Source: Lycocorax pyrrhopterus obiensis (taxonomy: Eukaryota > Chordata > Aves > Passeriformes > Paradisaeidae). From it: a stretch of DNA of 64,000 nucleotides. A program made the position numbers and the translations under genes. The notes under the pieces are model-generated. The model was not told the DNA's origin and ran no database searches. It saw only the letters and a list, made by a program, of their open reading frames with translations. This document shows, piece by piece, positions 25,461 through 38,927 of the stretch. Position 1 is the first letter of the stretch; the number at the start of each line of letters is the position of its first letter. The stretch lies in NCBI GenBank assembly GCA_014706295.1, contig JACSVZ010000039.1:868001-932000 (forward strand), read 5' to 3'.

Positions 25461-28400
25461 CTCCCTGCTTGATTCAGTATAAGCATGAGCACACCTGATG
25501 CTATAGAAGCATCATTTACAGACAAACAGCCCCTGCACCCTTGTTCTCTGTACAGATGAAGGCAAAGACTGGAAAAGAACAAAACCAGCAAGAGCTTTTC
25601 AGGCAGCTGGTTCCTGCACCACTTCCTGAGCAATTTGTAAATATTCTAGGCTTAGTTAGTATTATATTTTTTCACATTGTACCTTATCTGACAGTGTAAA
25701 ATTCCATTTACTTCTTGTTAGCGGTCAGTGGAACTAATGCCAGGGCTATGAATTTTTTTTCATGTATTTTTAAGCATAAGAAACCCTGCCATTTTGTTTC
25801 AGTACTCACTGTTTTCCATTCAGTTGCAAGACATGTAGCTGTGTTAGGGTGTTTTATTATGTGTCCATGCAATCTACACAAAACAATTAACAGGCTCACC
25901 TCAGGTCCTCAAGTTTGCAAACACAGAGAGTTACCCTTAAATTTATGATTTATTTAAACATAAACAATCCCTTATACAATAAATTAAATAAATATTAGTC
26001 GAGTTCAGTATGTACTGATTATCGGTTTCCTCCCAAATCAGTACAAATATGCATTGAGCCTTAATGCGTAAGTGCAAGGTGTTCCCTGTGAATGTTCTTC
26101 TATTCACAGTTGTAGGGACCTACAATACCCCTCTAGTTTTCTGCCCCAAAACCCACTTCTTTGTATTTGGCATGAAAACACAATTGACACATCTATCTTG
26201 TCCCTCCTGCATACTTTGTCTACATCCATTGCACCCAGCATTTTAGTGGGTAGGATTTTTACCGGCAGCTGCAAGCATCAGAAGTGGTAGTCTTATACTA
26301 AGAAGACATCTTTTCAAAATAAAGAAGAAAATATAGTTTGACTAGTAACAACCCCAAAGCCAGAGCTATGGAAGACAGCAGCTGCTAGAGTCAGAAAGAG
26401 AAGGCAAATCATTTCACACTGCCTAAATTGGAATGACTCCCCGTTGTCCTAGAAAGCCTGTGGAAATGCTAGTTTGATATCTGAATAGCCAGCATCTCCA
26501 GAATAAATGAAATAGGCAGAGTCTGACATACATAAAGTAAAACAGTGTCTAAATGTGGCAGACAAGAAGTGATACATTTGGATTGAGCTAATGGTTTTGG
26601 AGGATAGGCTCTTCACAGAAAATCCTACTCTTAGTCTCCATAGCCCAAATACATCTTACCCAATTGATGCTATTGAGTGTCTGGGTGGCTGTCCCCAGCT
26701 AGGCATCTAGGGCAAGGTTCCTTTAAGGATTCATATCCCTACATTTAAGCATCCACATGAAGGTGTCTGCAGGTGCACTAGGCATTTACATCTACCTTGT
26801 GTAGGACTCAATTCAGTTGCCTGACACCTAAAATGAGTTCCAGTCTTCTGCCTGGCCTTCAACTTATACAACAGAGTGTGCAATTCCCGATAGGAATGCA
26901 GTGTCTGCCTGCCTTTTCTCCTGGGTCACCTAGGTATTTCCTTCCTCCTACCTATCTCTTCAGATGTCTACCTGCTCCTCAGGTCTAGTTTTGACACAGC
27001 CCCACTGCATAACAACAGCTCAGACTTCTGAAGACATTGCTAAGTTATAAGGAAGAACTGTGAGAATGTGCACAGACCACAACTCAAGGGAAAAGTCTGT
27101 GATCAGGAAACATAGCCTTAGTGAAACACCTGGGAGTCAGAAGACAACAACTCAGAAGCAACAAGGATCAGGGCATTCAGTGAACACCAGAGGCCCACTC
27201 TTCCCTTCCTGACTTACGATTTCTGATCAACAAAAACTCATCGTCAGCTTAGTGGAGATGAAAAGCATAGTAATGCCTGCCCTGGGAACTCATTAGCCAT
27301 GACTATCTATTGCACACATTCAACAAATAAAGAACTGCTTTATGCCTTTAAACGTAGTACTTTGTGCTATAAATGCCCCTTGCTTACATGCCTTAAACTC
27401 ACTTGAACAATCCAACACACTGAGGGAGGGTGACACAAACCATCCAAAACATCCCTAGAAGAGCCTGTGTTCAGGCTAATGTCCATACAGCAAAACCTCA
27501 GTGCAGCCAATGAAGTCTGGGCAGATACACCCCTAGATGTTGGCTGGATCTTCACTGATTACAAAAGGAGCTTAGATATGGAGCATCCATGTAGCTGTTG
27601 AATTTTAGGTACCTGAATCTCACCCAGCCATGGTGTCAGAGGCCAATTTACAGTATAAGGACATGATAGGGCCTCTTTTGGTCCTCCTTTATCAACCTTG
27701 TTGTCCAGTCTCTAGATGTAGCCCCAGCACCATCCTGGTGGTGCAACTGCTAGGAGGCAAAGGAAAAAGAGATGAATCCTGTGGCTACAGCAAGATGGGG
27801 CAACTCCACTCTCTTCAGATGTGTTGGTCCATGTCAGGAGATGGTTCATCCCAGACACATGGCTTCAGCCTGCTGTAGTCGTGACGTTCACCGTGCCTTC
27901 ACCGGGTCTGGGCTCAGTCCCATCCTGTGCTCTGTCCCAAAGTGTTCCTGTTGTCACATCTGTATCTGCTTCCGGGTATTGTAAAGCAAAAAATTATAAA
28001 ACCACTAAATGCTGGTAATTTAAGTCACCTTGAAAGAAATCTATGCAGTAGGAATTTAAATAAGTCTTTATGCAAGTCTTTGTTATCCAGCCATTATTAA
28101 ATTATTATGCCAGAAAAACTGGCAATTTTCTTAAAAGATGGTTTTATTCCCTGTAGACAATAAAAATAGTGACTTTTAAAAGTGTTTTTCGATATACCAT
28201 TGTCATTTTCTAAACGAATAATTTTCTGTTATCTGGTATCTCATCTGAACATACTGGCAATTACCTTGTTATATTACTGCTTTCTATAATTTAATATTCA
28301 ATTTCATTTTTGGACCAAAGCCACTCTTTATATCTGAGAAATCAATTTTTTATGGTCACTATTACTGATTTTCTTAACAGCGTCTATCTGCAAGCCATTT

Positions 28401-30769
28401 TTTTTGATCAACTGAAGCACATACTGAGAGAGAAACTATCACCCGATAATCTTTTTTTTTCATTAACTTGTCTCCAAACTTCCTCCACTTTCTCTGTCAG
28501 AAACACTCCACTCTCTTCAAAGGTCTAATATCACAATTCTGTTTTTCTTTTCCCTTTCCCCTCCTTCCCACTCATAACTTGCAATTTGATCTGTGACAGC
28601 TTAAGGAAAAAAAAACAAGTCTCATTTTAGTAACTTTCTGTCATTCCGTGTTTCGCTAAGTAGTTAGGCAGAACTGAGATCCAAATACTCCCAAATTTGG
28701 AAAAAATCAGATTCACATTCAAATTGTTCTGCATTATGTTATAGAGAAATCTTTCAAAAATCCTCTGTAACGCAGAGTGCAAGTCAACACACTTTTAGGA
28801 AGAGATTTATTTTTTCCTAACCAAAAAAACCCGTAGTTTGGCAACTAAAGGAGAATGTACAAGAAGGATTAACATTTCTGGGTACAGAAATACCCATCAG
28901 AAACAAATCCAGGTTTCATAACCACTGTTAAATCTACAGCTGAGACCAATGTTACTACCTCTTTGTATGTATTATTTGCTCTGCTATCCTCGTGAGAAGC
29001 AAGTCACCCTCCAGCACCACCTGCTGAGAGTACTTTGATCATGCTGTATAGAAGATGACTTCAGTTTTTTATGGAGTCATTTTGGTCCATTCTGAATCTC
29101 TTTCCCCAGAAGATCACCCCCTGCTACTTGGGTTATTATGTACTTGGTTACTGGCTTCTTCTGGGACACTTTTTTTCTGTGTTGCCACAACTCACCTGAT
29201 GGGAGGGATCAGACTCACCGAGACTGCACTGGTGACCCATGGGTGCTGTCAGAGGCAGCTCATCTTTGCTACAAAACAAAGCTAAGATGTTTCTTTCAAG
29301 ACTTAGACCCTAAGACAACAATGACCCATAAGTCAAGGATGCAGCCCTCCCCAACACACTGCAACTGAGACATTCAGTTAATAGAATAAGTCCATTACAA
29401 GGCACTGAGTTTAAAACTAGAAAGTATTTGGTTTGCCTAGAAATCTCTTGATAACACAGAAATGAAAGCAGAATGGTGCATTTTTCTAAGGTGCAAACTA
29501 ATGGCGTCGGGAAGTAATGATAGCAAAAGAGCTCTCTCAACAGAAATACAAGAAATATCAATGACTCAACAGTGCCATTTGCCCATGGCAGGCATTAAGA
29601 TGGAACTAAAGGATGGCAGGACGAAACCCTCCAGTGTTCTTCAGAGAGAGAAATTTGAAAGCATGAATTGTGCAAGACACAATGTTGCTGAAAGGGAGAT
29701 GCATCTACAGTGGGCCTCATGTCAGCTCATATTTGAAAATCTACTATGTATCTCTTTCCTAGGTGAATCACAACCTGTCTGAAAACAGAGCTCAAGGTAG
29801 TCATACAGATTTTTAACTGCAATGCCATTTACAGTCCCCTTACCAAAAACTAAATTTGATGGGAATCTGTTTTGCCCTATGATCAACTGTTATTTCTTCT
29901 TGAGATTCCTTGAGACTGACTTTTTTATGTGCAATTATTACATATATAAGAAATTTCAATTACACTTTCTCATTCACTGCATGCACACTCTATTTCAGTC
30001 ATCATGTGTATAAAAACAATCATTTGTAAATAAAATGATCCCACATTAAAAAGGTTTTACATATATAGTATTCTTGATTTGTCTTAGACAAAGTAAATTA
30101 AATAAACTTTGAAGTCTCTCTTGATTGAGTTACAAGTTGAAGAAAAGAACTGGGAAAAAAAGAACATATTTTGCCAGTTTTGCTCCAAGTTAATGTTTGA
30201 GTTCGTCCTTATTTCTTATCCTCCTTTTCCCCTTCAAATTTTAACTTGTTTGCCTCACCAGAGCCAAGTTGCTTTGATCCTTTAAACATCTGAATTATTT
30301 TTCTGTGTTACTTGTTTCTCTGCCAATCATTAATTCATCTTGTTGTGAACAGACTGCTAAAAAATTCAGGTTTTGCAGAGCATGGCAATGAAGTATAATA
30401 TGCTTAGCTTTTACATCCAAGAGTTTGAAGACTTCCTGATTCATCGTATGAGCCAATGAACATGTTTATCTAATGCTTTGCAAAAGGATAATCTTGCTCT
30501 GTCTGTTGTCATTGTTTCCCTTTTGACTATCATATTCACTTGAGTGCCACTGTCAAACTGGCTTCTGTCAAAGCTAATTAATTCCTTGGTGATTGTATCT
30601 TTAAAAGAAACACTGCCTCTCTCTGTCATGATGATAACAATAAACCTCAGAGCTGATCCTCAGTGTAAACTGCCAAACCTGAGGAACTGCTCCTTAAACT
30701 TGACTAGTTGGGAACACCATATGTTTCAGACGTGTCCTGGCAGGTCTCTGCAGTTATAAGTAGTTTTCA

Positions 30770-31280
30770 ACTCTCTACTAGATATTTAACCCTCTCTTCT
30801 GCCCCAGTCATCAGTTTGACTTCTGTCCTTCTATTGCCCTTCATTACCATTCTCAGCCTCCATTGTCTTACATTTCCTTTTTCTGTTTTGGAAAATCCCC
30901 CAGTTCCTGTACCCCTTTCTGACTCCTTTCTCAAAGACTGATTCCATATCAGATATCCCCCCACTCTCTAAAATCATGCGATGTGCTGCCTACAACAAAT
31001 GCACGAACTTCCTCTTCTGCACCCAGTTACCTTCCAGCTTCGCCTCCACTGAAGATACTCTTCCACTTTCTGCTCCACTGAAGATGCTCTCATTGCTGTC
31101 TGCAGGACCCTTCCCAAAGTCAAACATCAGGACCCTTTCTTAATAACTTTCCTTTTTGCCTACTCTTTTGTTTTAGATATCAATCACTATTTCAGCCTTT
31201 ACTTAAATTTTATTCTGGTACGTATATAAAGTGAGGCCTTTTCCCTTCTGCATCCTCCCATGATTTCTTCAACAGTCCTT
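30770..31280 (+). other. Pyrimidine-rich strip with strand asymmetry
   Basis: The plus strand is strongly enriched in C and T (for example CCCTCTCTTCTGCCCC, TTCCTTTTTCTGTTTTGG, CCTCTTCTGC) over about 500 bases. It includes two near-copies of CTCCACTGAAGAT (about 31,046 and 31,074) and two of CAGGACCCTT. TTGCCTACTCTTTTGTTTTAG near 31,157-31,177 would make a good splice acceptor. TATATAAA follows at 31,223. No continuous protein frame crosses it. The cause is unknown. Confidence 0.4.
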
Positions 31281-32717
31281 AAGAAGGTAATTTTTCCTGA
31301 GAAGATTCCCAAGACTCCTAAGCTGGTAATTTACCTTTTAAAAATCCACTTTATAATCAGTCACCTGAATCAGACCTTCAAGGACCATGAACTGTCCCTT
31401 TTTTAGAGATGCAAAAAGGATACAGCCTGTACTAGAAATTTTGCAATCTGATATTTTTACCCGAATTTGTTATGAATCATCAGTTTTCTCAAGGAAATTT
31501 CTATAGTTCGGGAATATTTCCTATATAAGAATTATTTTTAAAATCTTTGTATTCCTAGATGAGGAAGTCTAGAAAAGATGAGATTTTTCCCCCTGTTTGT
31601 GTGTTAAGAAACAGAAACAAAATTATCATGGCTGACTGGAAAGTCATTGTTTGTTATTAAGACTGAAAAAGCTGCAAGAAAGGTGTGCTATTAGGAAAAT
31701 CAAGTTACAATAGTGAAAAAATAAATGAAGGCTAGCCTAAAAGAAGAAATGCAACGCCTTTGACAGAGCTAAGATTTTAAGGAACATAATGTTCATATTA
31801 GCAAGAAAATCACAGCAAGATTTTGGTTAATTTCTAAAACTGAACGTAAATTCTAATGTTAAAAAAATAAAGAGCATAAAGAAACTATGAAAACATTTGT
31901 CAGCTCGAGGATACAAAAGCTCTGTCCAAATATGAGTCAGTTGGTATGAAAATCCAGCAGTGGGGATTTTCTTTATATGCTTGCAAAATAACTGATCATG
32001 TAGAGTTTACCTGGAAATACAGCTAAGAAATTGCTGTGTTTTAAATTGCTTAAAGAATTAATTTTTATGTATTAAGGACATTTTTATGAATTAAAGCAAT
32101 CATTTCAGACATGATGCTGCAGACGTACTGTTAGACTAGTCCAGTAAATACTATTCATACACAATGGTTAACTATAGAAAAAGTGCATCTCTTTGCACAT
32201 CAATCTTCATACAATTGCTGTTCCACCTTTTATGCACAGGTGATAGAAAATATCTTGATGGGGAAAGGAGGGTGAAAGGCTCTAGTTCAACATTAGACAT
32301 TATTTCGAGTTATTGTTTCAGTGTTTATGATAGAGCTTGAAAGAAATTAAATGCAGACTGAATCTGCCATGCGGCTCTGTCCCTTTTAATTCAAACTAAA
32401 GAATGCCTGATAAAAGGGCTTACAGTTGTTCAAGGTATTTATCAAAACCTGTACAGTCTGACATTTTCAATATTTTTTACTGACAGTACTAATTACAACG
32501 ACATACTTACAGAAAAAAATCCTTGGCCAGATGCTGATCTCAGGTAGCCAAGCATAACTCTGAAGTAATCTGATGTTGTATAATGTATTTAAAACCTGTT
32601 GGTATGCACTAGCCAAACTCTCACTCAAGACCAGGATCCACACCAGGATCCAATTATTAATTAAGACCATCTCAACCTAAAGTACTCATTAAGCTCCTAC
32701 AAACAGCTGTGGCTGCA

Positions 32718-32740
32718 GGGCGGGCACAAGCCCTATAAAT
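32718..32740 (+). promoter_or_regulatory. GC box followed by TATA box, promoter-like
   Basis: GGGCGGG at 32,718-32,724 is followed by TATAAAT at 32,734-32,740, and the next 100 bases are free of AT-rich text. The spacing suits a core promoter, perhaps inside an old LTR, but I could not define LTR ends (TG...CA), a poly(A) signal or a target duplication. No good open frame follows. Confidence 0.3.
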
Positions 32741-34516
32741 CAAGCCCTGGGAGAAGCCAAAGGTAGAGATCGTTGTTTCTGGTTGCTGTGTGCTGCTGGA
32801 GCTCTGTTCTGAGAAATCCTAATCCAAGGATCAGAAGTCTGTGAGCTCTGGCACGATCTGGTTGCTCTTGAGAGAATAACTCCAGATTTATGCTCATATG
32901 CCTAACAGTTCAGTCTGGCCCCAAGCTTTAGTAACTAGTAAATTCCTTCTGTTTAGGTTTTTTCCCATTTCTGTCCACACCTTACGCTCTGCTGTATGAA
33001 GTCTAAAAGTATGGAGGTATTTTGATGTTTTAGATGATTATCTATTTTATTATTGAATGCACTGAAAAAGGACACTTATAATATAAAGAAAACAAAAAAA
33101 TTATCTAAGTCAAAGATATCATTCCTATCCTTTGGCTTTTTTCTGCAAAATAAAGTCTTCAAGAAGAGCACAAGAAGACCTAGTAAAATCTGGGAACACT
33201 TTTTCTTTTTTTTCTTAAGGTTAACATTTTTGGAATTTGTTTATTCTGTTTCAAAGAGCATTTTGTTTGCTTGATATTTTAAACCAAAACATCAAATCCA
33301 ATATGACTGTCCAAATACTGCAAATTCCCTGTGCTGGTAGAGAATCAGCAGAGGTAGGAATCTGGTTGTGAGTCCTGTTGTTTTACAGACAGACTCATCC
33401 TGAATGTGTAGCCAACATCCAGCTCACTGTGCATGCCACCACAATACAAATAACAAATAAGCATGGCAGAAAGAGTATGGGAAGATATTCTTTAACACTG
33501 AGTGATTCCTCCAAAACTCATTATTTTAATAATGAACACAGCCCATCCATGACAGGCACAAGACTGAGTTTTTATGCAAATAGATTCATCAGTTCTGGAA
33601 CCATTCTAGCCCTGAAAATCAAATTAACAATATCCATCATGAGACACAATACAATTGCAGCAGAAAAAAAGGAGGTGTTACCTCCTTTAATAGCTGAGAA
33701 GGTTAGAAATATAGTTTATGGTTGACAATGTCTTTCTATAAGCAAGAACAATACCATAGCAACAGTTGCTATTGCTTAGGTATAGATAAAGTTTGGGTAC
33801 AAGAAGTACCAGATGAATGTGAAAAATAATACAATTGAATAATTCAAGAAATAGCAATATTGTACATCTAACACTGTTCATCACTGATTAAGCTATAAAA
33901 TTGTGTGAACAGACACTGAAACATTACATTTATCTTCCTAAAGATGCATCAGCTACAAAAGATATGAATCCTAGTAGAAGCATTGCAGTGAATCACTTTA
34001 ATTATGCAAAGTTAAAAAGTAAGTTTAACTGCTTAAAAGATGTCTCTTCACCTGTTAGGAAGAGAAAGTCTGAATGACTCATGGTGAACAGGGATGTGAA
34101 AAGCAAACTTACTTTTGGTCAGCTTATCCTAGGGATCTGCTTTACTTGGGTAAAACAGCTGCTGTTAAACAAATTCATGACTTCTAGCTAGGAAAGGGTA
34201 ATAATGTCCAATTTCAGTCTGACTTGAGGTTTATACAAATACACCCAGCCACAAAAAAGGGGATGTACTGCCTTTTTTAGAGACTTTCACAGATGGATGT
34301 ATGGAGGTCTCTGCCTTTTAGTGCAGTTCTACCAGCACCGATTGTCCATTCTTGGCATCTATTCATTTCTTAAAAATTACTTTTTTCTTTTATCCCTCAC
34401 CTTCTAGCTGTATGTCTCACTGAAACAAATCTAAGACAGCAAATCTGCTAAAAAGCTCTAGGAATTAGACAGCCATCGAGTGGACAGGGCTGGTGAACCA
34501 ACATGGAAGTAGCACA

Positions 34517-34550
34517 GAGGAAAAAAAAAAGGGAGAAGAAAAGAAAAAAA
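34517..34550 (+). repeat. Purine-only low-complexity run
   Basis: An uninterrupted purine stretch (GAGG, A10, GGGAGAAGAAAAG, A7) ends at CCC. Low complexity with no further meaning visible. Confidence 0.85.
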
Positions 34551-36311
34551 CCCTGTTTTTCTCTCAGACTAGTGAGTCAGTCATATTCAAACTACATTTG
34601 TGGGATGACTAATGTCAGAGCAGGAGACACCATGCCAAGGCTAGAAGAGGATGAGACTGTTCAGCCTCCGTGCAGACTTATATCAGCTTAAACTGCCCAG
34701 AAAGCCCAATCTGCTTCATCTTTGCGTACCCTTTAGGAAAAATGAGCTCCACTGCCATGTCCTAGTGTTAAAAAATCACCTTTCTGAGTATAATTTAATG
34801 CCTCATAAACTGACATAACCCTTTAGGAAACCACATCAGCTATCCCTCTTCTTCCTTTTTGTCCTTCATGTGGATTAAGACAAAGCTTCTTTGTAGAAGT
34901 GATGAGAGAATGCATATTTAAGATATCCAAAGTTACTTGTTTCCCTGTATTCCAAATGTTTCATTTGATACCACTTGCAGGAGAGGGAGGGAGGAAGGAG
35001 AAAAAGAAAGCTAAGGAAACAGAAACATATTCATTCAAACTGTAGGAGGCAGATGCAATTTTTTTGTTTCCTGACAGGATCTGAAGCCATGTCTCCTCAA
35101 CAATGACCTAGCTACAACATTGTAAGATATTCTAGAGGTTTGTTCACAGTCTCTCCCACTGATTCTGTTCCATCTTGCATGGACTATTTAAATATTCATT
35201 AAGCCAGTGAGAAGGAAAATTACTCAGTATTAAAGCACTTTCTTGAGCACTTTCCTGGAAGGTGACAAATCTTGGCTCAAGTCCATGTTTTGATTCAGAG
35301 CAGAATTTGGAATCAAGGTCTCCCTTTTCTCAGGAATGTACTCTGAAAAAGCACTTACTCTTTTTTTATTGTCTTAGAGAATATTTAGCCTCTGTAAAAT
35401 GGCAGAGAGTCAGTGGAAGGTGTTGTACACACAATACAGGATAACATGGTAGTTAAGCCATCCTGGAAGCTGCAAATTTAAATCTCCGGAGGAAGGGGCT
35501 GGTGTGAACATGAGATGAAAAGGACAATTTCCTCAGCTAGAGGGCATGCAACCACAGTTCAACCAGTCTTTCCTCCATCACATTTTCAATTGTTCAATAC
35601 CTACACGTGCCGCTTTGAGCCTTATATCAGCGTTCAGCCCTACAGCAGAAAGCAATAAGTATTTTTCTGATGTCAGTTAAGAAAAAAAAGACATCAGGTT
35701 GTTATGTTGTAACTTGAGTGTCCAAGATTTCAGAAGAAAACAGACTTAAATTTTATCTCATGGTGTTAGGAGTTCTGAGGAAATGAGTGGTAGAAGCAGT
35801 CAAAGAAAAGGTCCCATTTCACTTCACGGCCTGTCAAGTGGAAAGGCTGTTAATAATCTGTGTTTATGATAATCTGTGGTAAATGTTAATACAGTACTGC
35901 TGTAAAAGCTGACTCTGTCTGCCATCAGCAACTGTGATGGCAAAACCGAAGACATCACTGCAGGACACATATGTTAGTCAGGGGCTATGGAAGGATAAAA
36001 GAGCAGAGTACTTGCCATAGCTACCGTATCTCTGAAAGCTAAAAGAAGACGTCAGAAAAAAGCCACAGCATTTCAGCTCACAGAAGAAATGAGATCTGTT
36101 TTTTCTTCAGTATCTTCCTTCAGGAAAAAGACAAAATTAGAAGGATATCTTGAACAAGAATGCACAATTTTAGATGTTGTTATTCTGAAACATCAATTAT
36201 TTCATTTATTTAAGTTGCAACTAGTACAATTTTTTACTATTTTAAATGTCTCTGATAATCCTGACTGAAAAGTAATTTAAGATCCCTTAGAAATTATAAA
36301 TGAAAAACAAG

Positions 36312-36371
36312 CAACACCCACCGCCCCCCCCAAAAAAAAAAGCAAACAAACACAAAAAGACCAAAAAAAAT
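36312..36371 (+). repeat. C8-A10 junction and A-rich low complexity
   Basis: A run of eight C residues (36,324-36,331) abuts ten A residues (36,332-36,341) and is followed by CAAACAAACACAAAAAG-type text. The frame of 127 codons that crosses it begins in this low-complexity DNA and is not credible as a gene. Confidence 0.85.
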
Positions 36372-38310
36372 TGCTCCTTGAAACACTATTTATCTGGAGG
36401 AACAGTCACATTTCAGGTTACAGCAGAAGACCTGAGGGTAAGAATCTTTGCGTTCTTCCCCTTGCCTCAGTGCATAAACTTGGAAGGCAAGAAGTCACCC
36501 TGTGTCAGCAGAGGGACACTGCAGTGCCAGCCTGTACACAGACAGAAGAAGGAAAATGAGGTCAGTTATGCAGAAAACATCATCATCACCAGGTCTGCAC
36601 TGCCCTCAGGGGACTCTGCCACTGCACAGACTCAAAGGCACCCAGACAGCACAGCCTTCCCTCTGGCCTGCCATTCCCACTGACCTCCTCCCAACCTCCA
36701 CCTCTAGCACCACAATGTATTCTGAGTCCTGCAAAACCTTGTAGGAGATTCCTGACTTGAGGTTTCTGCTTAAGACTAAATACTGACTGCTCCAGGGTCT
36801 TGACAGTGACAGCCAAGAGGTGGGACAGCAACTAAACTGGTTTCTGAATCTGTGTATATATTAGAGAAAAACTTTGCCTTTCATTGGTGTAGAAAAGCTT
36901 TGCTTTCCTTGCTATTTTTTTATACTCAATGTTGATAACTTGGTGGTAGGTTTTAGGATTTTTGCCTGTTTTTGCAAGAAAAAAGAAGCATTTTGTATCA
37001 TGCATTTTAAGATCTTTTTTGATTTGTTCAAGAATGGCATCTCTGAATGTAAGACTTGAATTTGCTCTCTCATATATTTCTATTGAAGAGAAAGTATACT
37101 CAGACCTCTCTGTAAATTGCAATTGTATTTACCATATTAATGACATATGATAAAAAGATTCATTACTAAAAATAAGTGCTTATTCCCGTCAGTTGTAAGT
37201 TCAGAAACAGCAGATCTGATGAAATCTTCCTTCAATCTACTGCACGTGAGCAATAGCGTACACCCACGGACACATCAATTCTATATTGCCCAGCCAAAGA
37301 GCCCTGGAATGCAGACAGCACGCTGGCACAGCAGAGTTCCAATCCCTACACTAAGTGTAGGATGTATGCCTTAAATGGGTATGCTTGCCCTCATAGGTTA
37401 CTTAGATTTTTCTTTTTTTGTGCATAAAAAGTAATTTTTCATCAAAAGACAGAGCCTGCAGCAAATGAGCATTACAGCAATTCTAGACTTTCTTGCTGAC
37501 AGAAACTCTCTATTGAAACCTTCTGAACTCTGTTAATGAGTTGGAAAAGGATGCGTTGCTCTTCCATTACTCCAACATTTTACCACTGAGGTTCCACTGA
37601 GGCTGAATCTTGCTGAGGGTTCAAAAGTGTCCAGCTGCCAGCTGGAACCCTGCTAAACGCACATCATCAGAGCAAAGTTTTACGAAAGTTGCCTTAGAAC
37701 ATGAATGTGTTGCAGTGAGCTCCAAACATAAATTAAATTCAAGGCAATTTTAAATAATTTATCTAAATAGGAAAATAACATCATCTAGTTTTAGAACTCC
37801 TCATCTTGCTCAGGAAAATAAATTCAGGAGAAAAGGACACATCAAATTATAATTACTGCAACATGAATTTATTTCAATTAAATATAATCCCAGTATCTTT
37901 CTGGCACTAGGTAAAGCAAGTTTTAACTTTAGGTATTCTCTTCATAAAGTAAGCTGAATGTTAGTGAATTAACCTAAGTATTAGTTTAAAAAAGAGCCCT
38001 GACAACCACATCTACAGTGACAGGTCATGGAGACCCATACGGATCATATTCAAGGGCAGAATGTAGTTTCTGAATTATATTGAAGTCACCTTAGAAGCTA
38101 GTCACCAGATAGAGAACTCAGGAAAAATGTCAAGTTTGGTGAACAGCGGCAAAACTTAATCATTTATTTTATTCTGTGGCTTATGCAGGTAACAGTTCTA
38201 AAGTTCCATGCTATCTACAGGTTTCTGAAGATATAGTTCATTACCTACACAAAATAGACTTTTGTAAACATTTAAACATTATTCTCACCATTTATAAGTA
38301 CAAATACAAG

Positions 38311-38380
38311 ATATAATATAATGTAATATAATATAATATAATGTAATATAATATAATGTAATATAATATAATATAATATT
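38311..38380 (+). repeat. Imperfect (ATATA/TATAA)n pentamer-type repeat
   Basis: About 70 bases of ATATAATATAATGTAATATAA text with a 5-bp period, broken by occasional ATGTA units. Variable-length microsatellite DNA. Confidence 0.9.
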
Positions 38381-38486
38381 CTGTATGTACCCACACAATT
38401 AAAAATAGAGATTTGGGCTCAGTTTTGTTAAATTACTGATAACTAAATGGCATGTGGATATGCAGAGGTGAATGGGATGGGATTAA

Positions 38487-38507
38487 TAAATTTATTTATT
38501 TATTTAC
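38487..38507 (+). repeat. Short (TTTA)n run
   Basis: Four to five tandem TTTA units (TTTATTTATTTATTTA at 38,491-38,506). Confidence 0.85.
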
Positions 38508-38927
38508 AGTAGAGGGGTTTTAGTAACCAAAGCACATAACCATGCTTCAAAAAATGGTTTAAAAACTCCAAATATGGACTTGGCAGTTTTGTTTTCTGTT
38601 GGGGAGCACAGACAACAGAGGCAGCATGCCTTGGAGGGCTTCATTAATCAACGAGAACACGACATGCCATTATGTCCACTCTCATGAGCCCAGGAAGAAG
38701 CAGTAGCCATAGTAGCACCGCATTCATACTCCATTGGCCATGGAGTTCATAGTACCACAGCTCCAGCAGCTCCAGCCTCCAGGGTGTTTGTGGGGACAGA
38801 TGGAACCGATCTGTGTACCATCTGAAGGTGTGTAAAGGGTGTACTCTGCAACTGATTCTTCCTTTATCCATCAAAGGTCAAAAAGACTGTCAAGAGAACA
38901 GAGAAAGGTTGAAGGGCTTCTGTCTTG

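Larger units (their letters stand above)
25515..38310. other. Unassigned stretch, mixed composition
   Basis: No gene is recognised. 26.6-28.0 kb is moderately GC-richer, with words such as GGTGTCTGCAGGTGCACTAGGC and TTTTAGGTACCTGAATC that might belong to a very old interspersed repeat I cannot name. 30.2-31.3 kb is pyrimidine-rich. A TATATAAA lies at 31,223-31,230, and a GC-box/TATA pair at 32,718-32,740. Purine or A-rich runs occur at 34,517-34,550 and 36,312-36,371. Open frames stay under about 130 codons and are unremarkable. Confidence 0.4.

Noticed and set aside
36300..36683. 127-codon plus-strand frame starting with poly-Pro and poly-Lys
   Set aside because: The start is produced by the C8/A10 low-complexity run; the rest shows no domain and overlaps other open frames.
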